Below are positions 1-15,500 of a stretch of 64,000 nucleotides of DNA, one piece after another. Source of the stretch: Hepsetus odoe. Taxonomy: Eukaryota > Chordata > Actinopteri > Characiformes > Hepsetidae. The DNA lies in NCBI GenBank assembly GCA_017165825.1, contig CM029367.1, positions 24,623,741-24,687,740 on the forward strand, read 5' to 3'. Numbering within the stretch: position 1 is the stretch's first letter; every line of letters starts with the position of its first letter. The translations under genes were made by a program, and so were the position numbers. The notes below the pieces were generated by a model. It saw nothing but the letters and a program-made list of their open reading frames with translations. It searched no databases and was not told the origin of the DNA.

Positions 1-445
1 TTTGTCTGAACTGCAGCCATAATTTGTGACTGTGTTGTTTAGACAGCTTGCCTGATGCCAAATATGGTCAGCTGTGATGCATTGCATGTATTGTTCAAGT
101 AAGAGCAAGAGGTTTTTTTTTATTTTTTTGGAGCAGAGCCAGTGTGGTTTCTACCCCCAAAATGAGGTTATTGGATCGTTTATTTCAAGATGTCAGAGAT
201 GTGACTCTTCAGAGAGTGATGAGTGGTGCTGTGGTGTAAAAAAAAAAAAAACTTTATTTGGCATAAACAAAATGTTAAAGCTGGTGACCATAAAGCATGC
301 TCTACTACAATGTCAGGAAACACTATCAAGAAAGAAAAGCTTAAGTTAGTCCCCCACATTTTGTAATATGAGAAAGCTGTTCAACCATAATTTTAACTGA
401 AATGGTAGTTAAGAAGAACTTCTCAAATTCCTTTTCTTGTCTCAG
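1..445 (+). other. zswim8: zswim8 intron upstream of the first visible exon
   Basis: AT-rich non-coding sequence ending in a pyrimidine-rich acceptor (cttttcttgtctcag) at 445. It includes a T run near 113-127 and an A run at 239-252. No gene seen. Confidence 0.85.
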
Positions 446-599
446 ATGGACAAGTGATCCCACTGGTGGAGCTGTCAGCCAAGCAAGTGGCATTCCATAT
501 CCCGTTTGAAGTGGTGGAGAAAGTCTACCCTCCTGTCCCTGAGCAGCTTCAGCTTCGCATTGCCTACTGGAGCTTTCCTGAAAATGAAGAAGATATCAG
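446..599 (+). CDS. zswim8: zswim8 exon A (first in window)
   Basis: Begins with two bases of a split Asp codon, then reads GQVIPLVELSAKQVAFHIPF and on to SFPENEEDI. Acceptor ctcag at 445; donor AG|gtgagt at 600. This is the N-terminal region just before the SWIM-containing segment. Confidence 0.95.
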
Positions 600-3500
600 G
601 TGAGTTTAAAAACAGTTATGTTGAATTCAAGGTTACTTTGTTTTGGTGAATAGGAATAAAGAATGAAATTAAAATATTGACCTTCAGTCATTCTTCAGGG
701 TGTATACTGAATCATCCTGGAGATGTTTGTTAGTATGTGATATGATCATGGGCACGTTGAAGTGTTTGTCTTTTTCTGCTTTCCCAGCTCCTCACATTCT
801 TCTTTTGTCTCCTTTTTTAACACTCACTGCAGGTTGTACTCCTGCTTGGCCAATGGGAGTCCAGATGAATTTCAGCGTGGTGAGCAGCTCTATCGGGTGA
901 GGGCTGTAAAAGATCCCCTGCAGATAGGTGAGAAACCTCATACTTCCCATGCTGCGCAACCCACATAGACCTTTCATCATTACTAACAAGAACACTGAAG
1001 GAACTTGTCCTTTTTCAGAGGAGCTCTTTTTGCTGTGAGGATTTTCACTCTTCTGTCCTTGAAAGCATTACAGACAAGTATGCTTATTGCATTATAAGTA
1101 TCGCGTAATATACGAGATTCGCCTCACTGCCCCAGAAAGGGCAAAACAGCATTTCGCACTCTGTTACATTGATCACTCTAGTCATTAGTGCTTACCTGGT
1201 TTCATCCCCACACTTCTCTTTATCTTCCTGAAGCCTAGCCTTTGGCACTGCATTATGAGTTAACTGTGCCAAACCCATCATTTACTTGGCCTGTTCCGCC
1301 CCGTGCTCAGCACACAGCCGAGGAGCTTCTCTGGTTTTCTTGTGTCACTGCTGAAAATCAGTGCCCGTTTAAACAGTGGAGTTGTTTCAGTCCCAGTGTC
1401 TATGGCAGAGCTGAATGTGAGGGTGGTGGGTTTAAACATGGCCTCCCTGAGTGAATGTTATTGTTGGAGGTAGTGGGCTGCACAACAGCATCCTCATGCA
1501 GCCAGCATTGGTAAGGGGCATTGTTTACCTGGCTCAGCTTTTTATTTCTCTCCCTCTTTTTCTCTCTCTCACTGTCTCACATGCAGACTTGTGCATTTAA
1601 TCCGACGAGACCTACAGCAGTCTAAATAGTGTATTTAGTTGAAAAGTGATGAAGAGCTCTTTAAAAACATGTCCATTGTTGTCGCTGTTGTTTGATGGTG
1701 GTGTTCGGCTTGTTATAAATAATTATCTGCGTATTTGCATATTTAAAAAATTTTTTTCCTTTAGTTTCTGTGGCAACATGTTCTCAGTTGTCCTAATTTT
1801 ATTTAGTTTTGCCGTTGTTATAAAGATAATTGAAGGGATGACAGTACACTTAATCTCTAGGCACAGAAAGCAAAGACAACCGGTTGCTAAAAATAAAATT
1901 TTTCTACACTGTTAGCAACAGTGAATCTAAACACTCAGGTATTTATTTTATTTACGGCCTGAAAAGTAATGAAATTTGAAAACTGATTTTGAGTGTGTTC
2001 TTTATCAGGCATACTAGTAAATAGAAATGGTTTAATTAACATGCAAACACATTTTTTGGAGTACAATACCTTAGAAGTAATGTATAGTAGGGCTTTAAGT
2101 AATGTTTTCCTGATAAATGTAATTTTTCCAAAATAATTCCCCGTTGGTTATCTAAATGAATGTTCATGTTGAGTGTTTTTCTTTTTGGTCTACTCAGTGC
2201 AGATGTTACTGAGTGCTAAAGATACTTGCAGATTCTTAACTGTCACAGGAGATTTATCACGTCTTTAATGAATTTACAGTGTGACCTTGCGCTGATCTTT
2301 GTAGTCTGCTCATTCATAGGAAGAGGAGCAGTGGTGCTGAATTTCTTCCATTTGTAAATGGTCTGCTTGCCTGTAAACTGATAGAGGTCAAATTCTTTAA
2401 AAATCCTTTTGCAACCTGTTCCAGTCTTGCAAGCTTCTGCGGCCTTTCCTCTGCACTTTTTTTTTTTCCTGAAATGTCTTTTGAATAGGCTGTTAGACAT
2501 TTTAAAGTGCAAGTAACAAAGATTGTGGTGTATGTCATTTTATTACTTGTTTATTTATTAAAAATGGTAGAAGAGGTGACACCCACATCTTAGTTTTTTT
2601 TGCAACACCTGTCTCCAGTTTTTTTTTGGTTCATTTTCCATATAATTGCCTGGGAGGGTAACATATTAGTGTAAAATGTCTTTGATAGTTAAGGCTGTAT
2701 TATATGTTCAGCTTGATTAGTAACCCAAATATCATTGATGCAAATCTGATATTTTAGGAGGCATTTATGGAGAAATTCAAATAAATCTAAAGGATCTCAG
2801 GCTTTTTACTCATAGTGGTTTGTGCGCTTTAGTGTGTGTTGGGTGATAAAAATAATGTTTTTATATACTTGTCGATGCACTGACTTCCACAGAATCTCTT
2901 GGGTGCTATTAAAATCTCTGTTATTAGCTCATTAACCAAACATTGCTGCAGTTCCTCCTGGGAGGTGGCTGAGGAAGAACAAACTGCACTTTCTGCATCT
3001 CAATGGCGCAAAGCTTATCTGTCTGTAGTACTAATTATGGAAAAGGTGCATAGTGAACAAGTGCACACTGGTCTGACTTTTCAGTTTAGTTCTGTATGAC
3101 ATTCATACCAAACTTTAGCGATATTATATGTAGTACAGACCAGATCTACAGAAATCTACAGAAATAATGCTTAACTATGAGGGTTATTTTTGCCAGCTAT
3201 TGCCCTACTCCTGTATTCTCACTGTTTAGGGAGCAAAAATACCAGTTTAGTGCAAAATGAGGTTAAGCAGTTTTTTTAAACAGGATTGGATGGGACATTT
3301 TGGAGCCCTCTTGCCCTGCTGGTGGCCATAGAAAAGGGGAAGTGGGTCAAGACGAAGGGGCTTTTGGCAAACAGGTAGAGTAAAGGAGTGTGAGGGGGTG
3401 GTGGAGTTCAGTTGGCTCTGTGAAGGAGGCCTGTTGAATCAGGAGCAGCAGCTTTGAGCTGAAACCACCCACTGCCCCCCTTTCCATGCTCTGGCCAGAG

Positions 3501-6500
3501 GAGCACTGGCTGCAGTCCAGTGGTAAAAGCCTCTGGCCAACCCCCCCTTACTTATTTTTTTTACTTACTTATGTTCATTCTCTTTTTCTGCCCCTTCTCT
3601 CTCACTCTGCATATTAAAATAACATTTTAAATTTCCTGTATGCTGTCTGAACAGTGTGATGAGTACTTTTAGTATCGGGAGTCAGCAGGTTAAGACACTG
3701 GGTTATCCAAAAGTTACAGAATGCTTCCTTGGAGTGCACTAAGAATGCACCAACATGTTCTTAATGTCTGAAAGAATTAAAAGAGAAGAACATTTGTAAC
3801 AGAAGACAGTCCATAAAAATAATATATCAAATTTTAATTAAGGCTGCATAAAGTGCTGTCTCCTCTAAGAAACGTTTGTAGAAGAATGCGTTGATTGCAT
3901 CATTAGTCATTTTACCAGGGCAGCAGAACTATAAGGTTTTTTCACGTTTCTCAATGGAACAACTCAATCCAAAAATTTGTAAAATACAAACACTGAAGTG
4001 CAGAGCAGCAAGAGTGATGTGCTGAGTATGTGAGACTCATCAGTTAAATCGCTTTTCTCTCTTTTATTATGCAGGTTTCCACCTCAGTGCCACTGTTGTC
4101 TCACCCCAAGCTGGCCAATCAAAGGGTGCCTACAATGTGGCGGTCATGTTTGACCGCTGCCGAATTACTTCCTGCAGCTGCACGTGCGGAGCCGGAGCCA
4201 AATGGTGCGCTCATGTGGTGGCGCTATGCCTCTTCAGGATTCACAATGTGAGTATCAGTCCCTCATCAATTTGCAGTAGTGGGTGGTGGTTGTGGTGGTG
4301 GTAGGGTACTTGGACCTCTGGATCAAGAGGTCCCAGGTTCGAATCCCAATACAACCACTGGGTCCCTGAGCTAGACCCTTAACCCTGAGTAATTAGGACA
4401 TGGAAGTCGCTCTGGATAAGAGCGTCTGCTAAATGCTGTAAATGTAAATGTAGTTTGTAAGAGACACTGACCTGAGTTTAGATTTCATTCTACTGTCAGG
4501 CTGGTTTTGTGGATTGTTCCAGTGAGCATTTTGCATTCATGATCATTTTTTTGTCTGAAAAGTCATCGTTATTTCGTTTGATTGTTTGAGCTTAGTTAAA
4601 ATGTGGGTTAGATTAGATCCACCAAGTAAATGCTCTCAGTTTGCTTTACAAAAAAGGATTTAGCTCTACACGTATTCTGTGTTTTGCGTGCTTAATAACA
4701 AAAGCCACGTAGACTCAGCTCCTGGGATCTCATTATCACACATTAGTTCACCTGACTATAGCTCCCGCATGTATTGTGTGAATTTGAACGTAAGCAAGAG
4801 ATTTGTATATAATATTATAATACAGCCTTTAAATGACTTTTCTTAGTCTTTCGATGTTTTTTTTTTTGCTGTATTTTTTTTTCCTCATTAGCTAGAGTGC
4901 AAAGCACAGCTATTGACAAAACTAAAATATTGATGAATGGTGTTAGAGTATCATTAGCATTCAGAGTATTTTCATGCAGTTATAATTCTGTGATAAATGT
5001 TTACAACATAATTGTTCTCCATTCTGTGTTATTTAGCTTTGTTTAACTCTATAATGTTTTTAATCATTTATACCCTCTCCAATGTATAGCTTCTGTTCTT
5101 TTTTTTTTTTTTTTTTTCTTTTGTCACCCATACTTTTACACAGTGGAAATGACATGTTTCTCTGTGGATCGTCCATGCTTGTTGTTAAAAATGCATATTT
5201 ATTTATTGGTTTATTTCCTAAAAAAAGTAATTTATCGGAAAGCACACTCTCCATTGTGTAAATTCACAAATAACATAAATAATCTACTACAATCCTATGA
5301 CTTAGATGTATCTCTGTTTGTGTGCGATTGGTGTGGGTGTGAGAGTGCTGAGAGGCTTTTGATTAAGTCTGAAGGCTCCCTGTGGAGCACAGAGGGTGGA
5401 GGCAGGGATCTGCTCTGTCCTGATATCCCTCTGTAGGAGGGCCTTGCTCGACCAGATAGACTCAGCAGCCCAGGTCGTGGGTGGTTTTAAGCATTTGCAT
5501 TTTTGTGGGTGGGCTCCCTCCCTTCTGCATGCTTTAGGCTTGGGGACATTGTAATGAGCTCATTTTTGAATTAACGTCCTCACACTTTGTTTGTGTTTTG
5601 TTTGTGAATGTAAACAGTGAATGCATAACATTTGTTTGTATACTTTTCAGTATTGGGACACAGATAAAAATACTCACTTTTAAACTTCCAGTTACTTAAT
5701 GCCTGTTCAGCAAACAAAACGTCTCAGTTCAACTCAATGAGTAGGGGCAGTAATAATCACTTAGCACAACTTCAGGCTCTCCAGGTTCAGTTTCCATTTG
5801 AGCTTTTTAACTGCTTTTAATGTTTAATGAGGACATTCACTGTTAGGGCCTGATTGCTTCTGTATTGTCTGTGAAGAATCGATAGGTTTTTTTATTTCAT
5901 GACAGCTGCATCAAAACTTTGAATGACTTTTTTGAATGAAAGATTTTATGCTGTGAGCTGTTGTCCCATTCTTAAAGACCTTGTTCTGTAATACTCAGCA
6001 TTGCAAAGTGTTTGTGTGTGGGTGTATACTGCTTTGATGCATAGTAAAAGAAAGCATAAATGGTTTTTGCACTTGGGTCTGTCCATGGTGTGCATCGCAA
6101 TACTTTCTGCTGACATTTGTCGCCCACGGCCTGTCCTGTGTGGGTGAAATGCATACATGTGCAGTTTGAGGAGGCGATTTACTAATTTCAATTTTGCCAA
6201 CCTTTGAAGTACTTAAATACAAGGAAAATGGAATATTAAAGAAATTGTCCTTGTAAAATAAATAAATAAATAAATATTGGAAGAATTGTTAAAGGAACCC
6301 ACTAGGTCTAGCATTACAAAGCTGATGTTTTAGCCATACTGTCGATCCAGCATTGCTTAGTTGTTATGGCACAGTTCTTTAAATATATTTTTTTTTCTGT
6401 TACCCATTTAATTTTCTTCACCAACCAAACCTATTTAAATTTGTTTGCTTTAAAATCTAATTTACCCACTTAACCCAAAACTAAACTGAACTTTCTTTAG

Positions 6501-9500
6501 TTGTGCCACAAGGCTAGAGTTGCTTACAAAAACCAGAAGTTACACCAGTTTTTTTTTTCTGCAAAATACATCCCCTAAACATTTATAAACTATGCTAAAC
6601 CACATAAAGGTCTTCATTAAGGTGAAGCAGACTTGCTGATGTAGATTATGTTTGACATATCCAAAGGTGTTTAGATATTTCAAGAGCAAAAGCAAGAGCA
6701 GAGCTCTAGTTTTAGCCAATCATCTGAAAAATATTTGGTGTCAAAATTTTACTTCTGCCAGTTTTACTACTGCCATAGAAATGCATTATAAATCCAGGAA
6801 AATACACATCCAGCTCTCCAATAAGATGGTCAGTACCATTTAGGGCACAGTATGACGTGAACTGTAAAAATGAACAAATCTTGACTGTTGAAGAGAAGAC
6901 CAGGGTCTGCATTCACAAAGCAGTTATAAGGAGAAATGGTGTTAGAGCAGATTTCTAAATTTTTATGATGCTAATTGCCACAACAGCCTTTTTTGGTCAC
7001 CAATTCTCTTATAGTGTTTTGGGAAAACAAAGCAATGTCTGAAAATGTTGGAGTTCACAGTGAAGTTCTGTTCAGTTTTATAGTTCACAGTAATTGATAG
7101 TATTCCTGAAATCACATTAGTGGCTTATGGCACAACTGCTACAAAATATTCCATTTTCCCTCTAATGACCTTGCTGTGAGCCAAGAGGAATTAGCCCCTC
7201 TCAACTCAAAGTAAATTTGTCTTTGTCTCATTACATATAGCCTATTTGCAAAAACCAAATTTCATGTTTGTGCTGAAGACTGAATGTGGGGGTGGATGGT
7301 AAGTGACATTCTGCCCTTTGCTACACCATATTTCAGCAAACCACAGATATGCATCATCCTGCAATGTGCTTTAATAACAATTTAAAAAAAAATTAAACTC
7401 TGTTCAAGGCAAGCTAAAGGATTGGGCAAACTACATCTACACATTTTAGCATTTGCCGACAACTATTAGTGGCTGTGTAAGCATTAAACTTATGTATTAA
7501 GCATGCAAAAGTGCAGAATTATCCTGTATCTGTCATAAAAGTTACATTCAGTACCAGTTGATGGCCATTTCCACTGCAGTCTTGTGCAAAACATTTCATT
7601 GGAGCGGCTAATTTTAACTTGATTATCAATGAGAGCATAAACTGGGCATAAAGGCTTAAGCTACATCTAAAATACCCTGTACCATAAAAGATACAGGTCG
7701 AGATCACTTGATTATGCCTGTTTACTAATACAGATAAACTTCACCACTTTCAGATGGACAGCGTTTTATATTGGTCCAGAATAACTTCCTGTAGGGCTTT
7801 TAATCTTTACTTTTATTGATGTCATTGTTTACTTTTGTTTTTAAAGGCATCTGCTGTATGTCTACGAGCCCCGGTATCAGAGTCCCTGTCCAGGCTACAG
7901 AGGGACCAACTTCAGAAGTTTGCACAGTACCTCATTAGTGAGCTTCCACAGCAGGTGTGTCTGTATGAATGATCTGGTTACAAAGTTGGTTTTAGTTTCT
8001 GATGCAGAGCAATATGTAACCAAGAGATACAAAACCAACTTTGGGAGTTTGCTTGGGGGGAAAAAAGCGTCTGTCACCTGAGTAAATGTATTTTACGTAT
8101 TGGTCATTTATGTGATGTCTGATAAGCTGATTTTGGAGATTTGTCTCATTTAGATTATTTTATAGTATAAACTAAACAGCTATTGTATTCTGATTCAATA
8201 AGATGGACGGATTCAAAACTGAAGTTTTATCGGTAAAGCCAGCCATATTGTATATCAGTATGATTGAAATGATGAGACTCGGGTACACTTTAGCATTCTT
8301 TATGAAGAATCATAATTTTATTCTTGTTCCTCACAACCTTTTATTACATTTGGGGATCTTAAGAACACATTTGATAATCTATGGAGTTGTTCATTTGTTT
8401 TGTTATTTTTTAAAACAGCAGCAGGTTTTTTTTTTTCATGAATGAATTGATTCTCCAATTTAAAAATAAAAATATTACACGGCATTATAAATGCATATTT
8501 GATGTCTGCTGTGAATAAATGAACAATCCCTGATGTCCTACCTTTCTGTTGTTCATCAATATATAGTTAATCAACTATAGTTAGTCACTATTGTTGTGTT
8601 GCGTGTCACCAGATCTTGCCCACAGCCCAACGTCTTTTGGATGAGCTGCTTTCATCGCAGTCCACGGCTATTAACACAGTATGTGGAGCACCAGGTATGG
8701 AAATCCCTTTTTTGTTACGATTAGTGTCTCTGGTAAGATTTAGTAACACTTGTAAAAAAGACTTTACTAACAAAGAGCACAAGAGACTGATGTTGAGTGT
8801 TAGAGTTCATTATTAGGTGCCCATGTTGCAGATGACTAAAATACTGAATACAACACAACTCAGATGTGTAAAGTGTGGATACCATCTGTTTTGCTTTCAC
8901 ATTTCTAGCTGCAGATCTGGTGATATGTTTGGTTCAAAAACTCCACCTCATATCACTATAAATCAGTTTTCCCGTGGGTGATCATGCGAATTGTGTTTTG
9001 TTTTTTTAAAAGGTCAGCATTATTTGCCATGATTATTAACAATTATCTATGCTCTTTTAGTTGTTTAATTTCTGTAGACTGGAATAGTGCTGCTGATATT
9101 AATGTTTTCTCACAAGAAAAGAGCGCACACTTTCAGACGTGTTGTAATATCTGGTAACACTGCAGGATGGCGGCACATTAACCCAATGACTCTTACAGAC
9201 CCTACTGCTGGACCCTCAGCTTCTGATCAAAGCACCTGGTACCTGGATGAGTCCACCCTCAGTGACAACATTAAGAAAACGCTGCACAAGTTCTGTGGCC
9301 CTTCACCTGTAGTATTCAGGTATGAACCATCTTTCCAAGAAAAGTAATAAACCCTTTTTTGCCTAGGAAAATGTATTGTGAAGCTGTTTATCCAGTGTGG
9401 CTGCAGTTCCAGAAGGTATTAAATAAACAGTAAAATGTAAGAGTTTTAAGTAATCTCAGAGCTTTGAATATTATTTTAGTTTTTTAGTTGGTGTTTCCTG

Positions 9501-12500
9501 CTCTGTAACTCTAGTCCTTTGCTGTATTTATTAATTTAGTAGCCGGAACCCCTGTGCATAACTATGACAGCCTAAATAAGGAAAACCTGATCACAAACAG
9601 TATTTCTTCAGTTGCATTCTATCTTTTTAAAGGTGCAAAATATTTTTTTACATTTTTTTTCCAGTGAAGCTTAGAGGGGCCTTTTAACATACATGCACAA
9701 AGAAAAGTATTGGAAAAGTACTATTTTTATTTTTTAAAAACTCGAAGGGACACTTAACTTCACTTAACAAGTTTTATTTTGAACATGCATTAACCCAGAT
9801 GTCTGACCATTACAGTATGGCTCGTTTTGTTCAGGTCTTTACAGCTGCCTGTTTCTACGATATACAGCTGCTCAGATGAAAACCAAGTGTATATATTTGT
9901 AAAACATAACTGTAAAACACACTGTGCTTAAGTTTGCAGATTCATTGTTTATTGATAGTGTTTAATTTGCTGACTCTTGCTTCAGATTTAAAAAAGCCTC
10001 TCATTGACGATCAGCCTGCTAAACTACTAGTGTTATTCTTCTTGTTTTTTTTTCTCAGTGATGTGAATTCCATGTATCTGTCCTCCACTGAGCCCCCAGC
10101 TGCAGCTGAATGGGCCTGCTTACTGAGGCCTCTGAGGGGCAGAGAGCCAGAGGGCATCTGGAACCTTCTATCTATCGTCAGGGAGATGTTCAAGAGGAGA
10201 GACAGCAACGCTGCCCCACTGTTAGAGATCCTCACTGAGCAGTGCCTCACCTATGAACAAGTATAGAACATTTGCTCATTTGTTCCATCATCTTTATGTG
10301 TGGAGACTGTGTCCAACTGCCACTGAGTAAAAGAGAACTGGTGTTTAGCATAAAATATTAGTTGTGTCTCTCCACTGTCCTTGTCTGCAACTCTCACTCT
10401 CTCTGTGTCTCCCTCTCTTTTTAGATCATTGGTTGGTGGTACAGTGTAAGAACTTCTGCATCTCACAGCAGCGCCAGTGGGCACACAGGCCGCAGTAATG
10501 GTCAGACAGAAGTGGCAGCTCATGCTTGTGCCAGCATGTGTGATGAGATGGTGGTGCTGTGGAGACTGGCAGTGCTTGACCCAACCATGAGCCCCCAGAG
10601 GTGAGGCCTTTCCGGTCTCTGAGAGTTTTATTTTTTTTCCAATTTTTCACCAGCTGAGAAATCATGCTCAGCTCTGCAACTACGATAACTTGCCAATCAT
10701 TGTAACCTTTCCAAACAGTTTCTCTTGAATGGGTAACCTGGTCAGTTTTGTTATATTAGAGGCCCATATTATATTAGATGTTTATACAATATAAATTACA
10801 AGGCTGTTGCAATAAAATCCTAAAACACATCCACTTTTTTGAGTAAAGAAATATATTTTTATACTCTCCCCTAGGCGTTTGGAACTTGCTGCCCAGCTCA
10901 AGCAGTGGCACCTCAAGGTGATAGAGATTGTAAAGCGTGGACAGCACCGCAAGTCACTGGACAAGCTCTTCCAGGGCTTCAAACCAGCTGTTGAGTCCTG
11001 CTACTTTAACTGGGAAGTGGCATACCCTCTGCCTGGCATTACCTACTGTAGCACAGACAAGAAGAGTGCCTCCTTCTGCTGGGCCAGGGCAGTGCAGCAG
11101 CAAAGGGGGACCAAGGCAGGAATGAGTGGGGAACCTTTAGAACCTGGAGGAGCAGGAGGAGGTTTGCGTGGTGTTCAGTCTGAAATATCTGGAGAACACA
11201 AAACACGTGGTGGCTCTCACCCACCACAACAAGAGGTAGCTGTGCGGCCAAAGGAGACAATTGTGAGCAAAAGGAAAGGCATGTCAGGAGTGAACAGTGG
11301 AGGGATGTTGGTGCGGCTAGGTGGTGGAATGTCCCTGTCACTAGATGAAGGTACAAAGGGCACATATAAAGCTACTGGGTCCGCTTCCTCTACTAGCAGC
11401 AAAGGCAAGCTCACCCAGAGCAGTAAGAGTTCATGTGGAGGTTCTAGTGCTGTTGGAGGGAAGCACTCCAGTGCTAAGCGCCGTACCAGTAGTGAGGATA
11501 GCTCCCTGGAGCCTGACCTGGCAGAGCTGAGTCTAGACGATGGTTCAAGTCTGGCACTGGGAGCCGAGGCAAGCAACACATTTGACTTTCTGCCTCCACC
11601 ACCAGAAATGCTGCCCTCACCCAGCCCTCTACTCAGAGAGCCGCGCAAGTATGGTAGTGGCAGCAGCAGTATTGCTAAGGACCGTGCTTTTGATGGTAAA
11701 CGGGCCATCCACTCTGCAATATCAATGGCAGCAGACACGCCTCACTGCTTTCCCAAAGAGAGCCCCATGGTAGTAGCAGTAGAAAAAGAAGTAGATGTGG
11801 AAGCAGAACTTGAGGAGAATGGAGCAGATGAAGATCCAGTCCAGGAAGTTAGACCCTCTACATCAGCCACAGCAGTCCAGGTCACAGCCAAGCCTCCTCG
11901 AGGCCGCAGAGAGGGAGAGGGGAGCAGCACAGCAGGAACTCCCGGCCCACAGGACCCTGAGGCGGCAGCAGCTGGTGGGGACCCGGTTGGTGAGGATGAC
12001 TATCAGGTATGGACACGATAGTCCTAAAACTTTTCAGATTGTTAATGATTCAGTTAATCTTTGTTTATAGTAATGAACTAATACATTTAATAAGTAATAC
12101 ATTACTTATGTTTTAATGAACATGGGCAAGTTTCTAAAATATATATTCCATATGAATATTTGACTAAACTGACTCTGATTTCTTTGTAGACAACTTCAAC
12201 AAAATACTGATTCCTTCATTAAATGGGGGCGGGGGGGAAGCCAAACTGTGGTCCAGTCTGTCACCTCTCATTTGAAATATAGCATTCTTATTTCAGTCTC
12301 ATTTCAAAATTTTGCTCCTCTGCTATTAGGCCTATTATCTGAGTGCTGCCTCTGAGGAAGGTGCTGAAAGAGGAGTACCAGACAACAACCATGAGGAGGA
12401 ACCAGACATCTTTGCTGGGATCAAACCTCTGGAACAGGAAGGGCGAATGGAGGTGAAGCTTTACCCAGCTTTATTTCATTTTACTTATGATTATTTATCT

Positions 12501-15500
12501 CAGGCCCTACATAATTAAATGTGGGCATTATGTAAGTAAATCCCCCCCTCCTCCCGTGTACAGATACTGTTTGCATGTGCAGAGGCCCTCTATGCTCATG
12601 GGTACAGTAATGAAGCATGTCGTCTGTCTGTGGAGCTAGCAAGAGATCTGCTGGCCAACCCTCCAGACCTTAAGGTGGAGCAGCCACAGACCAAGGTACC
12701 TTACAGGAATCCTCATTCTTCTGTTGTATTTTTAAGTAAATTAAGGAAGATCACAAGGGCTGTCCTAAATCAGTTATAAATAAGCATTTCAAGTAAGTGT
12801 TTAAAACAGTAAGCACCTCATGCTTTTTTAAGAAAACCTTTAAAGCATCATTAAAATGATAGAGCCCTATATTAGAAAATTGACTTTTATTGCTTTTATT
12901 GTAAACTTGCCAATTATTTCATCTCTTTATTAGGGTAAGAAGAGTAAGGTATCAACTAGCAGGCAGACACAAGTGGCTACCAACACCTTGTCTAAAGCAG
13001 CCTTCCTGCTAACAGTCCTGAGTGAGAGATTGGAGTTCCATAATCTGGCTTTCAGTACCGGCATGTTTTCCCTGGAGCTCCAGAGACCTCCTGCCTCTAC
13101 CAAGGCCCTGGAGGTACACAACACTCCTCTAACTCCTGGAGTCTTACTTTATTTATTATCTTCCATTCTGGTCTCAGCAGCAGAAAATGTGATTTTACAA
13201 ATTGCAGCTCCTCTGTAAGCTGATGTTAAGGGGCTGCCCACACAAAAACCCATGCTCTGGATACCTTTAGGAGTTGGTCTTTATCTCTGGTTTTAGGTCA
13301 AGCTGGCATATCAGGAGTCAGAAGTGGTTGCTTTGCTGAAGAAGATTCCTCTGGGTCTGGTGGAGATGACCGCTATTAGGGACAGAGCTGAGCAATTGCG
13401 TGATGGAAACTTTTGTGATTATCGGCCAGTCCTGCCCCTCATGTTGGCTAGTTTCATATTTGACGTTCTGTGTACTCCTGGTGAGTCTTAAAGGTTCATG
13501 CAATTCCAGTAGTTTGTTTTTAGAGACAGAATGTTTCCTGGGAGAAAACTTAAAAATTTATTTACTGTTATAAAACTACTTATAATGTTTATTTCACAAA
13601 AATCTAGTCACCCTCAAAGCATGTATTGCAGTCACTTTTGTTATTTAAAAAATATTGTTAGGTGACCATAAAACCTGTTAACTGGTGTTGACAGTAGATT
13701 GACCAGTATTAGGACAAAGTTTAATACTTAATGAAATTCATGACAAGAACACTTAAAATTCTGGGTTTCATAGATATCAGTTATAATAATATCAATTATA
13801 TAAACAGTCTCCAACAATTCAGGAAGAAATTAATTGGTCTAATTATATACATATTTAATCTCTCATACCATGTTTTTTGCATTAGTGGTTTCTCCAACGG
13901 GTTCACGCCCACCCAGTCGGAACCGTAACAATGAGATGCCAGGGGATGAGGAGTTAGGTTTTGATGCTGCAGTTGCTGCACTAGGTAGGTTAATATGTTG
14001 GGTTCTTCTGTGACAAGAATGGGTACATTGGGTACTGCAAAAAAAGTGTTATTTCAGTCAGGACTTTAAACAGTCATCTTTTTCACATAGGTATGAAGAC
14101 GACAGTTAGCGAGGCGGAACATCCTTTGCTCTGTGAGGGCACTAGAAGGGAGAAGGGAGACCTTGCTTTGGCCCTTATGATAACCTATAAGGATGACCAG
14201 AGCAAGCTGAAAAAGGTACGTAATCTATACCACAATCTATTCTAACAAAGCTGAAATATCTCCATTATCCTTGGGGGGAAACTTTTAAACTTCTGTAATA
14301 GAATCAGTCTCAAATCTTTAGCAGTTTAACTACAAGGCTGAGAACATATTAATAATATGTAATAATAATATAATAATAACATATTATAGTGTATTGGGAG
14401 ATGAAGTAAACAGTCCTGAAGAGCTTTTCTATAGCTGGCTGTATCACTGTTTTGCTCACTTCTGTCATTGCTTGTAATGAAAGGCTAATTTCTGGAGCAA
14501 GTACAACATGATGTTGCTCATGTTACAAAGTGGGTCTCTCTCATTTTTACTGAATATTTGCTTCATGGATGTGAACAGCTTTGAACTCCCTTCTCCGCAG
14601 ATTTTAGATAAGCTTCTTGACCGCGAGAGTCAGACCCATAAGCCCCAAACACTGAGCTCGTTCTACTCCAGTAAGCCAGCTGCTGGCAGCCAGAAAAGTC
14701 CATCCAAACACACCTCCCATGGGACTGGCGGAGCCACAGGGGGTGTATCCAAACATGCAGCGCCCACGACAACAGGGAGTTCGGCCTCTGTGCAAGGTGT
14801 GGCCAGTGGAGGGGCAGCTGGACATCAAGGTGGGCTGACAGGAAATGGCGTCCAGAGCACAGCTACAGAAGCTGTTGGCGAGAACAGAGAACAAGGTAAT
14901 CCAAGACCCACCCAGCAAGCACATCTGACTGAGATTAATGTGAGGATTCTTCTTCAGGAAATTACAACTAGTTAATTATTAAGGGGAGCAACATACTTCA
15001 TGAAACGTAACTTTATGCTGCAATAAGAATACACATGCTGCTTGGATGCCCATGAGAAATAAGTTGTATTCTGTAAGATCTAATGCAGTTAAGAAATGTA
15101 AGGTTGCTTTCACATTAACCCACAGCTACGAGTTCAGTATCATGTGTTGTGCACAACAACACATTCTTTGTTATACACACTCCCATCCCCAGCTTAACCC
15201 ACACAAGCATATTCTGTGTCATAGGTCTATTTGTGTGTGTTTTTGGCAGATACAGCTCAATCATCCTCGTGTGAGCAGCAGAATGAGATGGCACCTTTTA
15301 AACCTGAGGGTACAGTGCCCAGCCGTCTTGCACTCGGTGGGCGTGGAGCCTATGGCACACGCTGCTGGGGCTCACCTGTACGGCAAAAGAAGAAGCACAC
15401 AGGTAAAGGAATACAGTAGTTAAGTACCAGTGTTTTTCCAATGTAGCTATTGTTGCTTTAATTTCTTACAGTAAACATAAAAATGCATTTGTGGTGTACA

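Noticed and set aside
10011..10250. Minus-strand frames antisense to zswim8 exons (also 11,217-11,738 and 20,071-20,448)
   Set aside because: Shadow frames of the conserved plus-strand coding exons.
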